In this document: piece by piece, positions 39,430 through 47,927 of the stretch | Layout of the letters: each line of letters starts with the position of its first letter | Numbering within the stretch: position 1 is the first letter of the stretch | Source of the DNA: Streptomyces fumanus | Lineage (GTDB): Bacteria > Actinomycetota > Actinomycetes > Streptomycetales > Streptomycetaceae | Assembly (NCBI RefSeq): GCF_014655295.1 | Contig: NZ_BNBI01000013.1 | Coordinates: 124,001 to 188,000 of the forward strand | DNA: 64,000 nucleotides | Reading direction: 5' to 3' | Notes under the pieces: model-generated | What the model saw: the letters and a program-made list of their open reading frames with translations, nothing else | Databases searched by the model: none | What the model was told of the DNA's origin: nothing | Position numbers and translations under genes: made by a program

Positions 39430-40431
39430 TCAGCTCGATTCGCGGTGCACCACGCGCGCCCCCAGCACCCGGTGCCGTTCGGGCGGCGCGGCCGGGTCGC
39501 GGACCGCGCGGTCGACCAGGGCGGCCAGCTCGCGGCCGGCGGGCAGCTCGATGTGGACCGTGCTCAGCCGGGGCCGCAGCAGCCTGCCCAGCATCAGGTC
39601 GTCGGCGCCGATCACCGCCGTGTCCTCGGGGATGCGCACGCCCTCGTCCTGCAGGGCCCGGGACAGCAGCATGGCGTACTCGTCGTTGTAGGCGAACACC
39701 GCGTCGAGGCCGAGGCCGCTCCAGCGGGCCGCGAGCCGGGCCGCGGCCGGCTCCTCGTAGGCGAGGGGCAGGGCGGTCACGGTGGCGTCGGTGCCGGCGA
39801 GGGCGCGGCGGGCGCCGTCGAGGCGGGGCGCGGAGAACAGCGCCAGGCCGGGTTCCTCGGGGACGACGACGCCGATGCGGCGCCGGCCGCGCTCGTACAG
39901 GTGCCGGGCGGCGTGGTGGCCGACGGCCGCGTGGTCCATGAGCAGGGCGTGCGCGCCCTCGACGGCCTCCGGGCCGAGGGTCACCACGGCGCGGGCGCCG
40001 GCCCGCTTGAGGACCCGTACGCCCTCGGGGCCGAGGCCGGGCGCGGGGACCAGGACGGCGACCGGCCGCAGCTCGGCCCAGGCGCGGGCGGCGGTGTCGC
40101 CGTGCGGGCCGGCGGTGCCGTGCTGGACGACGGTGTAGTCCAGGCGGCCGAGGGCGCCCTGGAGGTCGCTGAGGAACTGCCCGTAGAGCGGTCCGGCGGG
40201 GAAGGCGGGCGCGGGCATCAGGACCGTACGGCTGTGCCCGGCGCGCAGGCTGCGGGCGGCGGCGTGCGGGACGTAGCCGAGTTCCTCCGCGGCCTCGTGG
40301 ACCCGGCGCCGGGTGGCCTCGCTGATCCGGACGGCACCGGCCTTGTTCAGCACGTAGGAGACGGTCGCGCGGGAGACGCCGGCCAGCCTGGCGACGTCGG
40401 CGCTGGTGGGCGTTCTGGGTATCTGCACCAT
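39430..40431 (-). CDS. LacI family transcriptional regulator
   Basis: A 333-residue LacI protein: SADVARLAGVSRATVSYVLN headpiece, hinge AARSLRAGHSR, and a sugar-binding domain with the usual late motifs changed (VFAYNDEYAMLLSRALQDEG, AVIGADDLMLGRLLRPRLST). ATG at 40431 is preferred over one 12 nt upstream; neither has a ribosome site. No sugar gene is adjacent, so the target is unknown. The TetR gene upstream, on the same strand, ends 28 nt away, so the two regulators might be cotranscribed. Confidence 0.88.
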   Translation of the reverse strand: MVQIPRTPTSADVARLAGVSRATVSYVLNKAGAVRISEATRRRVHEAAEELGYVPHAAARSLRAGHSRTVLMPAPAFPAGPLYGQFLSDLQGALGRLDYTVVQHGTAGPHGDTAARAWAELRPVAVLVPAPGLGPEGVRVLKRAGARAVVTLGPEAVEGAHALLMDHAAVGHHAARHLYERGRRRIGVVVPEEPGLALFSAPRLDGARRALAGTDATVTALPLAYEEPAAARLAARWSGLGLDAVFAYNDEYAMLLSRALQDEGVRIPEDTAVIGADDLMLGRLLRPRLSTVHIELPAGRELAALVDRAVRDPAAPPERHRVLGARVVHRESS

Positions 40432-40459
40432 GACGTACGGCATCTTGGCAGACGCCCGA

Positions 40460-41161
40460 CTACCGTACGGAAGGCGCCCCTTGGCCCTCCGGAGCGCTGC
40501 CGGTCACCCGCGTCACCAGGTCCAGCCACGCCTGCTCCAGGCGGTCCGGGGGCATCCCGCACTGCCGGGTGAGGTGGTGGATCAGCGCGGGGTCCAGGGA
40601 CGCCATCAGGGTGTGGGCGAGCAGCTCGCTGTCGGCGTCCGGGACCGCCTGGCGCAGCAGCAGGGCGAGGTGGCCGCGGAGGAAGCGCCCCGGCGCGGCG
40701 ACGAACCGCCGCTCGGCGCTGGGCTCGGCGGCCAGTTGCAGTTCCAGGTCCTCGGCCGCGCGGCGCAGCCAGGCGGTGCCGAAGGCCCGCAGCCGCTCCA
40801 CGGGGGGTGCCCCGGGGCCGAGGGGGGGCGGTCCGGTGAGCAGCGCGGCCTGGAACTTGCGCTCGGAGTGGTCGAGCAGGGCCATCAGCAGCCCGGTGCG
40901 GTCGCGGAAGCGGCGGAAGACCGTCCCCTTGCCCACCTCGGCGGCCGCCGCCACGGCCTCCATGGTGAGACCGGCCGCGCCGTGCTCCGCCACCAGGCGC
41001 GCGGCGGCGTCCAGCAGCTTGGCCCGGTTGCGGGCGGCGTCGGCGCGCAGGCAGGGCTCGTCCGCCGGGTCCGGGGCGTCGAGGTGCAGCAACTGGCGGG
41101 CGTCGACGGGGCTCTCGAGGGACTCCTGGGGCTGCGGGAAGGGCGGGAGGGCGGCGGACAT
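40460..41161 (-). CDS. TetR family transcriptional regulator
   Basis: A 233-residue TetR protein with an N-terminal extension of about 45 residues before the helix-turn-helix (LTMEAVAAAAEVGKGTVFRRF). The divergent gene encodes an NADPH-dependent FMN reductase, and two GGACC-GGTCC palindromes lie between. ATG at 41161 is chosen over one 18 nt upstream. A self-repressing regulator of the reductase, induced by a quinone or azo-like compound, is the natural model. Confidence 0.9.
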   Translation of the reverse strand: MSAALPPFPQPQESLESPVDARQLLHLDAPDPADEPCLRADAARNRAKLLDAAARLVAEHGAAGLTMEAVAAAAEVGKGTVFRRFRDRTGLLMALLDHSERKFQAALLTGPPPLGPGAPPVERLRAFGTAWLRRAAEDLELQLAAEPSAERRFVAAPGRFLRGHLALLLRQAVPDADSELLAHTLMASLDPALIHHLTRQCGMPPDRLEQAWLDLVTRVTGSAPEGQGAPSVR

Positions 41162-41191
41162 GAAGCCAGCGTAAAGCATGGGAACAAAACT

Positions 41192-41203
41192 GGACCGCGG
41201 TCC
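41192..41203. promoter_or_regulatory. TetR operator, left
   Basis: GGACCGCGGTCC is a perfect 12-bp palindrome, flanked by GC on the right as in the second site. It lies 30 nt upstream of the tetR ATG. Confidence 0.75.
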
Positions 41204-41226
41204 GCTTAGGGTGGTAGAAGTTTAAA

Positions 41227-41240
41227 CGGACCACGGTCCG
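41227..41240. promoter_or_regulatory. TetR operator, right
   Basis: CGGACCACGGTCCG has perfect CGGACC/GGTCCG arms. The two sites share GGACC-N2-GGTCCGCTT and have centres about 36 bp apart, so each divergent promoter has its own copy. Confidence 0.75.
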
Positions 41241-41277
41241 CTTGCCCCCGGCAGTCTTTTCTCACCCTGGAGTTCCC

Positions 41278-41841
41278 ATGTCTGTCCGCATTCTCGCTCT
41301 CGTCGGCAGCCTTCGCGCCGGTTCGCACAACCGTCAGCTCGCCGAGGCCGCCGTGAAGCTCGCGCCGGAGGGCGCCGAGGTGAACGTGTACGAGGGGCTG
41401 GCCGAGATCCCGTTCTACAACGAGGACATCGACGTCGAGGGCAGCGTGCCGGCCGCCGCCGCCAGGCTCCGTGAGGCCGCCCAGGCCGCCGACGCCTTCC
41501 TGCTCTTCTCGCCCGAGTACAACGGCACCATCCCGGCCGTCCTGAAGAACGCCATCGACTGGCTGTCCCGCCCGTACGGCGCCGGTGCCTTCGGCGGCAA
41601 GCCGGTCGCCGTGATCGGTACCGCGTTCGGCCAGTACGGCGGTGTGTGGGCGCAGGACGACACCCGCAAGGCCGTGGGCATCGCCGGCGGCAAGGTGATC
41701 GAGGACCTGAAGCTGTCGATCCCCGGTTCGGTGACCCGCTTCGCCGAGACCCACCCGGCGGACGACGCCGAGGTCGCCGCCCAGCTCACCGAGGTCGTCG
41801 CGAAGCTGCACGGCCACGCCGGCGAGGCCGTCGCCGCCTGA
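41278..41841 (+). CDS. NADPH-dependent FMN reductase
   Basis: A 187-residue flavodoxin-like protein with the FMN-binding loop GSLRAGSHNRQLAE and the conserved SPEYNGTIPAVLKNAIDWLSRP. Such enzymes reduce FMN, quinones, chromate or azo compounds with NAD(P)H. TGGAG precedes the ATG. It is divergent from a TetR gene with paired operators, and followed by a terminator hairpin. Confidence 0.92.
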   Translation: MSVRILALVGSLRAGSHNRQLAEAAVKLAPEGAEVNVYEGLAEIPFYNEDIDVEGSVPAAAARLREAAQAADAFLLFSPEYNGTIPAVLKNAIDWLSRPYGAGAFGGKPVAVIGTAFGQYGGVWAQDDTRKAVGIAGGKVIEDLKLSIPGSVTRFAETHPADDAEVAAQLTEVVAKLHGHAGEAVAA

Positions 41842-41865
41842 CCTCCCGTCTTCCGACGGCTTTCG

Positions 41866-41894
41866 GGGCCGGAGTCCGCACCGGGCTCCGGCCC
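41866..41894. terminator. bidirectional terminator
   Basis: GGGCCGGAG (41866-41874) pairs perfectly with CTCCGGCCC (41886-41894) over an 11-nt loop, between the convergent FMN reductase and LysR genes. Confidence 0.7.
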
Positions 41895-41903
41895 TTCGCC
41901 GTG

Positions 41904-42809
41904 TCAGGTCACCGCGGTGGCCGCCAGGGCGCGCAGCTCCGCCAGGGCCGCGGCGACCGCCGGACGCCGGTCGCCGCCCGCGCGGGTGCAGGTCAGGAAC
42001 TTGCGGTGCGGGCGGCCCGCGCACCGCACCCGCACCAGCGGCAGGGCCGGGGAGAGCGCGGCCAGCCGGGGGACCAGCGCGACCCCGAGGCCGTGGGCGA
42101 CGAGGTGGGCGGTCACGTTCCAGTCCAGGGCGTGGTGGACCACGTCCGGGGTGAAACCGGCCGCGCCGCACGCCGACATCACGTGCGGCCGGCACGGGCT
42201 CTGGGGCACCGGCGCGATCCAGGGCTCCCGGGCCGCCTCCGCCAGGTCGATGCCGTCCCGCCCGGCCAGCGGATGGCCCTCGGGGACCACCAGGTCGAAC
42301 GGGTCGTCGAGCAGCGGCCGCTGGTCGAACCGGGCGTCGCCCGGCGGCGGGTTGTGCGGCGTCGACTCCACCACCGCGAGATCGGTCTCCCCCTCGAAGA
42401 GCAGGTCGAACGCCTCCGGCACGCCCGCCTCCCGGATGCGGACCGCCAGTCGGGGGTGCCGCTCGCGCAACCGGGCGGTCATCGGGGCCAGCAGCACCGC
42501 GACCGCCACCGGGAACCCGGTCACCCGCAGCGGCCCGGCCGGGGTGTCCCGCCCCGAGTGCAGCTCCCGCTCGGCCTCCTCCCAGCGCGCCTGGATGGCG
42601 TCGGCGTGCGCGAGCAGACTCTCCGCGGCCGGGGTCAGCCGCACCCCCCGGCCCTGCGGTTCCAGCAGGTCGACGCCGAGGTCCCGGGCGAGCTGGCGGA
42701 TCTGCTGGGAGGCGGCGGACGGGGTGAAGTGCAGCGCGCGGGCGGCGGCGGTGACCGTGCCGTAGTGCGCGACCGCCCGCAGCACGTGCAGCCGGCGCAG
42801 ATCAATCAT
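41904..42809 (-). CDS. LysR family transcriptional regulator
   Basis: A 301-residue LysR protein (HYGTVTAAARALHFTPSAAS is the helix-turn-helix) with a type 2 periplasmic-binding effector domain (DLVVPEGHPLAGRDGIDLAEAA). The start is the ATG at 42809 (MIDLRRLHVLR), which overlaps an inverted repeat. The neighbour on the other side is only a small Cys-pair protein gene 157 nt away, so the regulated gene may be that one or lie elsewhere. Confidence 0.9.
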   Translation of the reverse strand: MIDLRRLHVLRAVAHYGTVTAAARALHFTPSAASQQIRQLARDLGVDLLEPQGRGVRLTPAAESLLAHADAIQARWEEAERELHSGRDTPAGPLRVTGFPVAVAVLLAPMTARLRERHPRLAVRIREAGVPEAFDLLFEGETDLAVVESTPHNPPPGDARFDQRPLLDDPFDLVVPEGHPLAGRDGIDLAEAAREPWIAPVPQSPCRPHVMSACGAAGFTPDVVHHALDWNVTAHLVAHGLGVALVPRLAALSPALPLVRVRCAGRPHRKFLTCTRAGGDRRPAVAAALAELRALAATAVT

Positions 42810-42824
42810 GAAGCCCACGCTTCA
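42809..42824. promoter_or_regulatory. inverted repeat at the LysR start
   Basis: TGAAGC (42809-42814) and GCTTCA (42819-42824) pair perfectly around CCAC. It begins at the first base of the lysR start codon, so it is a likely autoregulatory site. Confidence 0.65.
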
Positions 42825-42966
42825 CGGTGAGGTCCGGGAAGTCAACCTGGACGTGAACGGACACGGCGGCGCACCCTGGCCGGGACGCGACAATCAGCCG
42901 TCCCTCCCCCGCCCCTTCCCGACCATTCCCGTCCGTTCCCGTCCGCTCCCGACCGAGGAGGCCGCC

Positions 42967-43164
42967 ATGACCAGCACGACCGGGACCGCCTGCCCGCACT
43001 GCGGCTGGCCGGACCGCGCCGAGCCCTACCGGGTGGTGTCGCGGCACCCCACCGCCCACGGCCACACCACCTGGGTGCGGTGCGCCTGCGGCTCGCTCCA
43101 GGCCCGCCTCACCGACGGCCGCGGCACCCGGGTCGTCTCCCGCAGTTGCCCGACACGCGGGTGA
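42967..43164 (+). CDS. small CXXC zinc-ribbon-like protein
   Basis: The 65-residue protein has CPHC near residue 10 and CAC near residue 40 (WVRCACGSLQAR), a spacing compatible with a small zinc ribbon, plus a last cysteine near the C terminus (RSCPTRG). GAGGAGG directly upstream of the ATG makes this a real gene in spite of its size. It resembles short unannotated zinc-ribbon proteins common in Streptomyces. The function is unknown. Confidence 0.75.
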   Translation: MTSTTGTACPHCGWPDRAEPYRVVSRHPTAHGHTTWVRCACGSLQARLTDGRGTRVVSRSCPTRG

Positions 43165-43230
43165 GGACCGGCCGGACCTGACGCCCCGGGATCGCCGCGC
43201 GCGGACGTCGTGGCCCGGGACCGTCCGCGC

Positions 43231-43938
43231 CTACCAGGGCAGCGGACCCGACCGGTCGAAGAACGTCCCGGTGGGCCCGTCCGGGCCGAGCAGCGCCGCC
43301 CGGACGATGACCTCGGCGCCCTCGGCGACGGTCTGGATGCCCGTGTTGCCGTTCAGGTCCGTCTTGGTGAAGCCGGGCTCCACCGCGTTGATCCGCATCC
43401 CCGGGAACGCCTTGGCGTACTGCACGGTCACCATGTTGACGGCCGCCTTGGACGCCGGGTAGGCCACCCCCGGGTAGGCGTAGGCCGGTGTCGTCGGATC
43501 GGTCACGCCGGTCAGCGAGGCCAGGCCGCTGCTGACGTTGACCACGACCGGCGCGGCCGACCGGCCGAGCAGCGGCAGGAAGGCGTGCAGGACCCGGACG
43601 ACGCCGAAGACGTTGGTGTCGAACAGGGTGCGCAGGTGGTCGGCGGTGGTGTCGGCCGCGCCGATCACCACGTTGCCCTCGCCGCGCCCCTCGATGCCGG
43701 CGTTGTTGACCAGGACGTCCAGGCCGCCGTCGGCCTCGACGGTCTTGGCGGCGGCGGCCACGGAGGCGTCGTCGGTGACGTCGAGCGGCAGGTACCGCGC
43801 GCCGAGCCGGTCGGCGGCGGCCCGGCCGCGCTCGGGGTCGCGGCTGCCGACGTAGACGGTGTGGCCCTCGGCGAGGAGACGGCGGGCGGTCTCGAAACCG
43901 AGACCCTTGTTGGCTCCGGTGATCAATGTGTTCGTCAT
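43231..43938 (-). CDS. short-chain dehydrogenase/reductase
   Basis: The 235-residue SDR has TLITGANKGLGFETARRL, SRDPERG (NADP preference by the Arg), VNNAG, VVNVSSGLASL and YPASKAAVN (YxxxK shifted to YPASK). It is divergent from an XRE regulator with nested inverted repeats between. The ATG at 43938 follows GGTGGA. Substrate unknown. Confidence 0.9.
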   Translation of the reverse strand: MTNTLITGANKGLGFETARRLLAEGHTVYVGSRDPERGRAAADRLGARYLPLDVTDDASVAAAAKTVEADGGLDVLVNNAGIEGRGEGNVVIGAADTTADHLRTLFDTNVFGVVRVLHAFLPLLGRSAAPVVVNVSSGLASLTGVTDPTTPAYAYPGVAYPASKAAVNMVTVQYAKAFPGMRINAVEPGFTKTDLNGNTGIQTVAEGAEVIVRAALLGPDGPTGTFFDRSGPLPW

Positions 43939-43974
43939 GTCCACCAGCGTCGGACCGGGCGGCGCGGGCAGCCA

Positions 43975-44011
43975 GGTACCCCGTCTTCCTGGGACCACGG
44001 GTACCAGGAAG
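43975..44011. promoter_or_regulatory. nested inverted repeats between SDR and XRE genes
   Basis: GGTACCC (43975-43981)/GGGTACC (43999-44005) and CTTCCTGG (43985-43992)/CCAGGAAG (44004-44011) are two overlapping perfect dyads, 37-66 nt upstream of the two start codons. Both could be read by the XRE regulator. Confidence 0.65.
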
Positions 44012-44040
44012 CCCGGCCCCGGCGGGTGTTCACTGGGACC

Positions 44041-44880
44041 ATGGCGAGCACGGAGTTCGGACGGACGCTACGACGCTGGCGGGACCGCGTGTCCCCCGCC
44101 GCGGCCGGACTGCCGGCCGGCGGCCCCCGGCGGGCCGCGGGCCTGCGCCGCGAGGAACTGGCGCTGCTGGCGGGCATCTCCGTCGACTACGTCACCCGGC
44201 TGGAACAGGGCCGGGCGGCCAACCCCTCGCCGCAGGTCGTCGAGGCGCTGGCGCGGGCGCTGCGGCTGCCGCCCGAGGAGCGGGCGTACCTCTTCCGGGA
44301 GGCCGGGCTGGCCCCGCCCGGTCCCGGCACGGTACCGGCGTACATCACCCCCAGCGTCCACCGGCTGCTGGACCGGCTGACCGGCACCCCGGTCGCGGTG
44401 TACGACGCGGCCTGGAACCTGCTGCTGGCCAACCCCCCGTACGCGGCCCTGATGGGCGACCCGTCCGGCTGGCGGGGGCTGGAACGCAACAGCGTGTGGC
44501 GCGCCTTCGCCGGTCCCGGCAGCCGGGCGCGGTTCACCCCCGAGGAGCGGCGGCTGTTCGAGGAGTCGCTGGTCGGGGATCTGCGGGAGACGGTGAGCCG
44601 GTACCCGGCCGATCCGGGACTGCGGCGCCTGGTGGCCGAGCTGCGGGCCCGCAGCGGGCGGTTCGCGACGCTGTGGGACGCGGGTGTCGTCGGCCGGCAC
44701 CTGGCGGCCCGCAAGACCATCGACCACCCGGAGGCCGGTCCGGTGACCCTGGACTGCGACGTGCTGGGGGTGGCGGGCAGCGATCTGCGCATCATGGTGT
44801 ACTCCGCCGAGCCGGACACCCCCGATGCCGACCGGCTGGCGCTGATCTCGGTCCTGGGCATCCAGTCCCTGACGGAGTGA
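44041..44880 (+). CDS. XRE family regulator with MmyB-like C-terminal domain
   Basis: A 279-residue regulator: the XRE helix-turn-helix (GLRREELALLAGISVDYVTR) is followed by the C-terminal MmyB-like PAS fold (TPVAVYDAAWNLLLANPPY, NSVWRAFAGPGSRARF). Members of this Streptomyces family typically lie divergent to an SDR gene and control it, as here. The ligand of the C-terminal domain is not established; some homologues are reported to bind fatty-acid-like ligands. Confidence 0.92.
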   Translation: MASTEFGRTLRRWRDRVSPAAAGLPAGGPRRAAGLRREELALLAGISVDYVTRLEQGRAANPSPQVVEALARALRLPPEERAYLFREAGLAPPGPGTVPAYITPSVHRLLDRLTGTPVAVYDAAWNLLLANPPYAALMGDPSGWRGLERNSVWRAFAGPGSRARFTPEERRLFEESLVGDLRETVSRYPADPGLRRLVAELRARSGRFATLWDAGVVGRHLAARKTIDHPEAGPVTLDCDVLGVAGSDLRIMVYSAEPDTPDADRLALISVLGIQSLTE

Positions 44881-44923
44881 CGGGCCGCCCGGCCGCGCGC
44901 CGTCGACGGGCCGGCGCGGGCCG

Positions 44924-46888
44924 TCAGCGGAGCCGGTCCAGGGCCGCGAGCCAGGTGTCGACCGGGCCGAAGGTGAGCAGCCCGCTGCCCGCGCCCGCGA
45001 GCTGACCGGAGGCGGGCAGCAGACGCGGGTACGTCCGCCGTGCCGCCGCCCGGTCGCCGAGGGCCACCGCGAGGGCGGCCTCGGCGCAGCTCAGGGCCTC
45101 CTGGAGCAGGTCGGGCGGGGGTTCGGGCAGGGCGCCCAGGGCGGCGCGGGCCCGGTCGGCGCGGCCCTCGGCGAGCAGGGCGAAGGGCCGGGCCCAGGGC
45201 AGGTACGGTCCCCAGTCGTCGCCGAGGTCGGCCTCGGGCGGGCGGCCGTGGGCCAGCTTCAGGCCGAGCAGGGCGAGGGGCAGCAGCCCGTGTGCCAGGC
45301 CCGGCATGCCGGCGCCGTCGAGGGTCCCGGCGGCGGCCCGGTAGCCGGCCTCGGCTTGGTGGTACGGGGCGCCGGTGGCGGCCTCGCGCAGGGCGCGGTA
45401 CCAGGTGGTGAAGACGGTCACCAGGGGCCGTTCGTGCCGCTCGGCGAGGTGGTCCGCGGCGGTGGCGTGCCGGTCGGCGGCGGCGAAGTCGCCGTGCGCG
45501 GCGCGGGCCTGGAGGCGGATCAGATGGCCGAGGATCTCGTAGGTGACCAGGCCGTGGCGGCCGGCCAGCGCGAGGAGTTCGGCGCCGATGGCGTCCCGGC
45601 GCGGGGCCTGTCCGGGGGTGGCGCAGGACTGCATGAACGCGCCGTTGAGCGCGAACGCCAGCAGCGCCGGGTCGTCCAGGCGGCGGGCGATCCGCTCGGC
45701 CTCGGCCGCCGCCTCGGGGCCGCGCGGGGAGCGTACGCCCCGGGACTCCAGGGCGACGGTGGCCAGCAGCTTGCCGCGGGCCGCGGCGGTGGTGCCGTCG
45801 TCGGGGAGGGCGGCGAGGGTGCGTTCGGCCGCCGCGACGATCGCCCGGGCCGCCCCGGGGTCGTCGGCGCGGGTCCAGATCGCGGGCACGTCGTAGGCGC
45901 CGATCACCCGGGCCGTCAGGTCCGCGTCGCCGGTCTCCTCGGCCGCGGCGACCGCCGCCGTACGGTGCTCCCGGGCGGCCTCCAGACCGCCGCCGCCGGT
46001 CAGGGCGAGGACGCGCAGCAGGCCGACGGCCGACTCCAGGCGGGCGCGGGACCCGGCGGCGACCGTCCGGTCGTACGCCTCGGTGGCCCGGGTCCACAGC
46101 CGGGCGGCGGCCTCGGCGGGTTCGGCGGGCGGGTCGAGGGCGGGGTCCTGGGCGAGGATGCCGGCCTCCAGTCGACGCAGCCGCGGGCCCGGGTCGACGC
46201 CGAGTCCGTCGGCGAGCAGGGCGCGGGCGCGGCGCAGGGCGGCGAGGGCGTCCGCCTGCCGTCCGGTGCGGTACAGGGCGAGGGCGAGCAGCCGCCACGC
46301 CTCCTCGCGCCAGGGGTGCTCGGCGAGGTGCGCGTCCAGGTCGGGGACGGCGTCGGCGGCGCGCCCGGCCGCCATCAGGTGCTCGGCCCGCCGTTCGACC
46401 GCGCGCAGGCGCAGTTCGGTGAGCCGGGAGCGTTCGCCGCGCGCCCACTCCTCGCCGCCGAAGTCGGCGTAGGCCGGGCCCCGCCACTGACCCAGCGCCG
46501 CCGTGAGCCGGGCCGCCGCCCGGTCGGCGGGCAGGTCGCCGGCCTCGGCGACGGCCGTCTCGAACCGCCAGGCGTCCACCGCGCCGGGCGCGGCCCGCAG
46601 CGCGTACCCGGGGCCCTCGGTGACCAGCAGCCGGGCGGGGGCGCGGCGCGGGCGCTCCGGTTCCAGGGCGCGGCGCAGGTCGGCGACGAAGGTGCGCAGG
46701 GTGCCGACGGCCCGGGCGGGCGGCACCTCCCACAGGTCGGCGACCAGCCGGTCGACGGGGACGACCCGGCGCCGGGCGGCGATCAGCCGGGCCAGCAGCG
46801 CCCGGTGCCGGGGCCCCTTGAGGTCGACCGGGTCGCCGTCGCGTCCGGCCGTGACGGGTCCGAGCACCCCGAAGGCGACCGCTGTCAT
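44924..46888 (-). CDS. AfsR/SARP-type BTAD regulator without NB-ARC domain
   Basis: The 654-residue protein has an OmpR/PhoB-like winged helix (about 1-95, AFGVLGPVTAGRDGDPVDLKG, RVVPVDRLVADLWEV), a BTAD domain (about 100-245, ending PWREEAWRLLALALYRTG), then a long helical repeat region to the C terminus. The NB-ARC ATPase of AfsR itself is absent. SARP proteins activate secondary-metabolite genes, but no cluster lies beside it. The nearest divergent gene is a hydrolase 140 nt away. Start at 46888 after ACGGAAC. Confidence 0.9.
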   Translation of the reverse strand: MTAVAFGVLGPVTAGRDGDPVDLKGPRHRALLARLIAARRRVVPVDRLVADLWEVPPARAVGTLRTFVADLRRALEPERPRRAPARLLVTEGPGYALRAAPGAVDAWRFETAVAEAGDLPADRAAARLTAALGQWRGPAYADFGGEEWARGERSRLTELRLRAVERRAEHLMAAGRAADAVPDLDAHLAEHPWREEAWRLLALALYRTGRQADALAALRRARALLADGLGVDPGPRLRRLEAGILAQDPALDPPAEPAEAAARLWTRATEAYDRTVAAGSRARLESAVGLLRVLALTGGGGLEAAREHRTAAVAAAEETGDADLTARVIGAYDVPAIWTRADDPGAARAIVAAAERTLAALPDDGTTAAARGKLLATVALESRGVRSPRGPEAAAEAERIARRLDDPALLAFALNGAFMQSCATPGQAPRRDAIGAELLALAGRHGLVTYEILGHLIRLQARAAHGDFAAADRHATAADHLAERHERPLVTVFTTWYRALREAATGAPYHQAEAGYRAAAGTLDGAGMPGLAHGLLPLALLGLKLAHGRPPEADLGDDWGPYLPWARPFALLAEGRADRARAALGALPEPPPDLLQEALSCAEAALAVALGDRAAARRTYPRLLPASGQLAGAGSGLLTFGPVDTWLAALDRLR

Positions 46889-47029
46889 GTGTTCCGTCCG
46901 CTTCCCGTCCCGTCGTACCGCGCGGGGACCACCGTAACCGTGCTGATCGGTTGCTGATTCGCGGGCGGGAGGCTCGGGACCGTTCGCGGAGACGGTCCGC
47001 GACCCCCTCGACAAAGGAACGGATCAGTC

Positions 47030-47908
47030 ATGGCACCGACCATCCCCGGCTTCGCCCACGACCGGATCGCCGTCGCCGACGGCGTGCGGCTGCACGTGGC
47101 CGTCGGCGGCTCCGGCAGCCCGCTGGTGCTGCTGCACGGCTTCCCGCAGACCCATCTGATGTGGCGGCACGTCGCCGCCGATCTGGCGGCCGAGCACACC
47201 GTCATCTGCCCCGATCTGCGGGGGTACGGCGACAGCGACAAGCCCGCCGACCCGGACGGCACCGCCTACGCCAAGCGGACCATGGCCGCCGACGTGGTCG
47301 CCCTGGCGCGGGCGCTGGGGCACGAGCGGTTCGCGCTGGCCGGGCACGACCGGGGCGCCCTGGTCGCCGTCCGGGCGGGCCTGGACCATCCGGACGCGGT
47401 GACGCACCTGGCCGCGCTGGACGTGCTGCCCACCCTGGACATGTGGGACGTGCTGCGCGGCGTCTCGGCGGCCGTCGGCTTCCACCTGTACCTGATGGCC
47501 CAGCCGGCCGGGCTGCCGGAGCAACTGATCGCGGGGGCGCCGGACGCGTTCTTCGGGCACTTCCTCGACGTCTGGACCAAGGACCCGCGGGCGCTGCCCG
47601 CCGAGGTCCGCGCCGCCTATCTGAAGGCGTCCCGGGAGGCGGTGCCGTCCATCGTCGCCGACTACCGGGCCTCGGCCGGCGTCGACCTCGTCCACGACCG
47701 GGCCGACCGGGACCGCGGCGACCGGCTGCGGATGCCGGTGACCGTGCTCCAGCAGGACTGGGGCACGGCCCTCGGCTACGACGCCGCCGCCCTGTGGCGG
47801 GCCTGGGCCCCCGACCTGCTGCACCGCACGGTGGGCTGCGGCCACTTCATGGCGGAGGAGGCCCCCGGCGAGGTCGCCGGGGCCCTGCGCGACCTGCTGG
47901 CCCGGTAG
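47030..47908 (+). CDS. alpha/beta hydrolase, haloacetate dehalogenase-like
   Basis: The 292-residue protein resembles fluoroacetate dehalogenase and epoxide-hydrolase-type hydrolases: LLHGFPQTHLMW (oxyanion), PDLRGYGDSDKP, nucleophile D107 in AGHDRG, ALDVLPT, the cap MAQPAGLPE and the base histidine in GCGHFMAEE. An aspartate nucleophile rules out a simple esterase. In the cap the His-Trp pair of true fluoroacetate dehalogenases reads FHLY, with the Trp replaced by Leu, and the second substrate arginine after DRG is Leu, so defluorination is doubtful. AAAGGA precedes the ATG. Confidence 0.85.
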   Translation: MAPTIPGFAHDRIAVADGVRLHVAVGGSGSPLVLLHGFPQTHLMWRHVAADLAAEHTVICPDLRGYGDSDKPADPDGTAYAKRTMAADVVALARALGHERFALAGHDRGALVAVRAGLDHPDAVTHLAALDVLPTLDMWDVLRGVSAAVGFHLYLMAQPAGLPEQLIAGAPDAFFGHFLDVWTKDPRALPAEVRAAYLKASREAVPSIVADYRASAGVDLVHDRADRDRGDRLRMPVTVLQQDWGTALGYDAAALWRAWAPDLLHRTVGCGHFMAEEAPGEVAGALRDLLAR

Positions 47909-47927
47909 GACGGGCCCGGCGGGCGGG

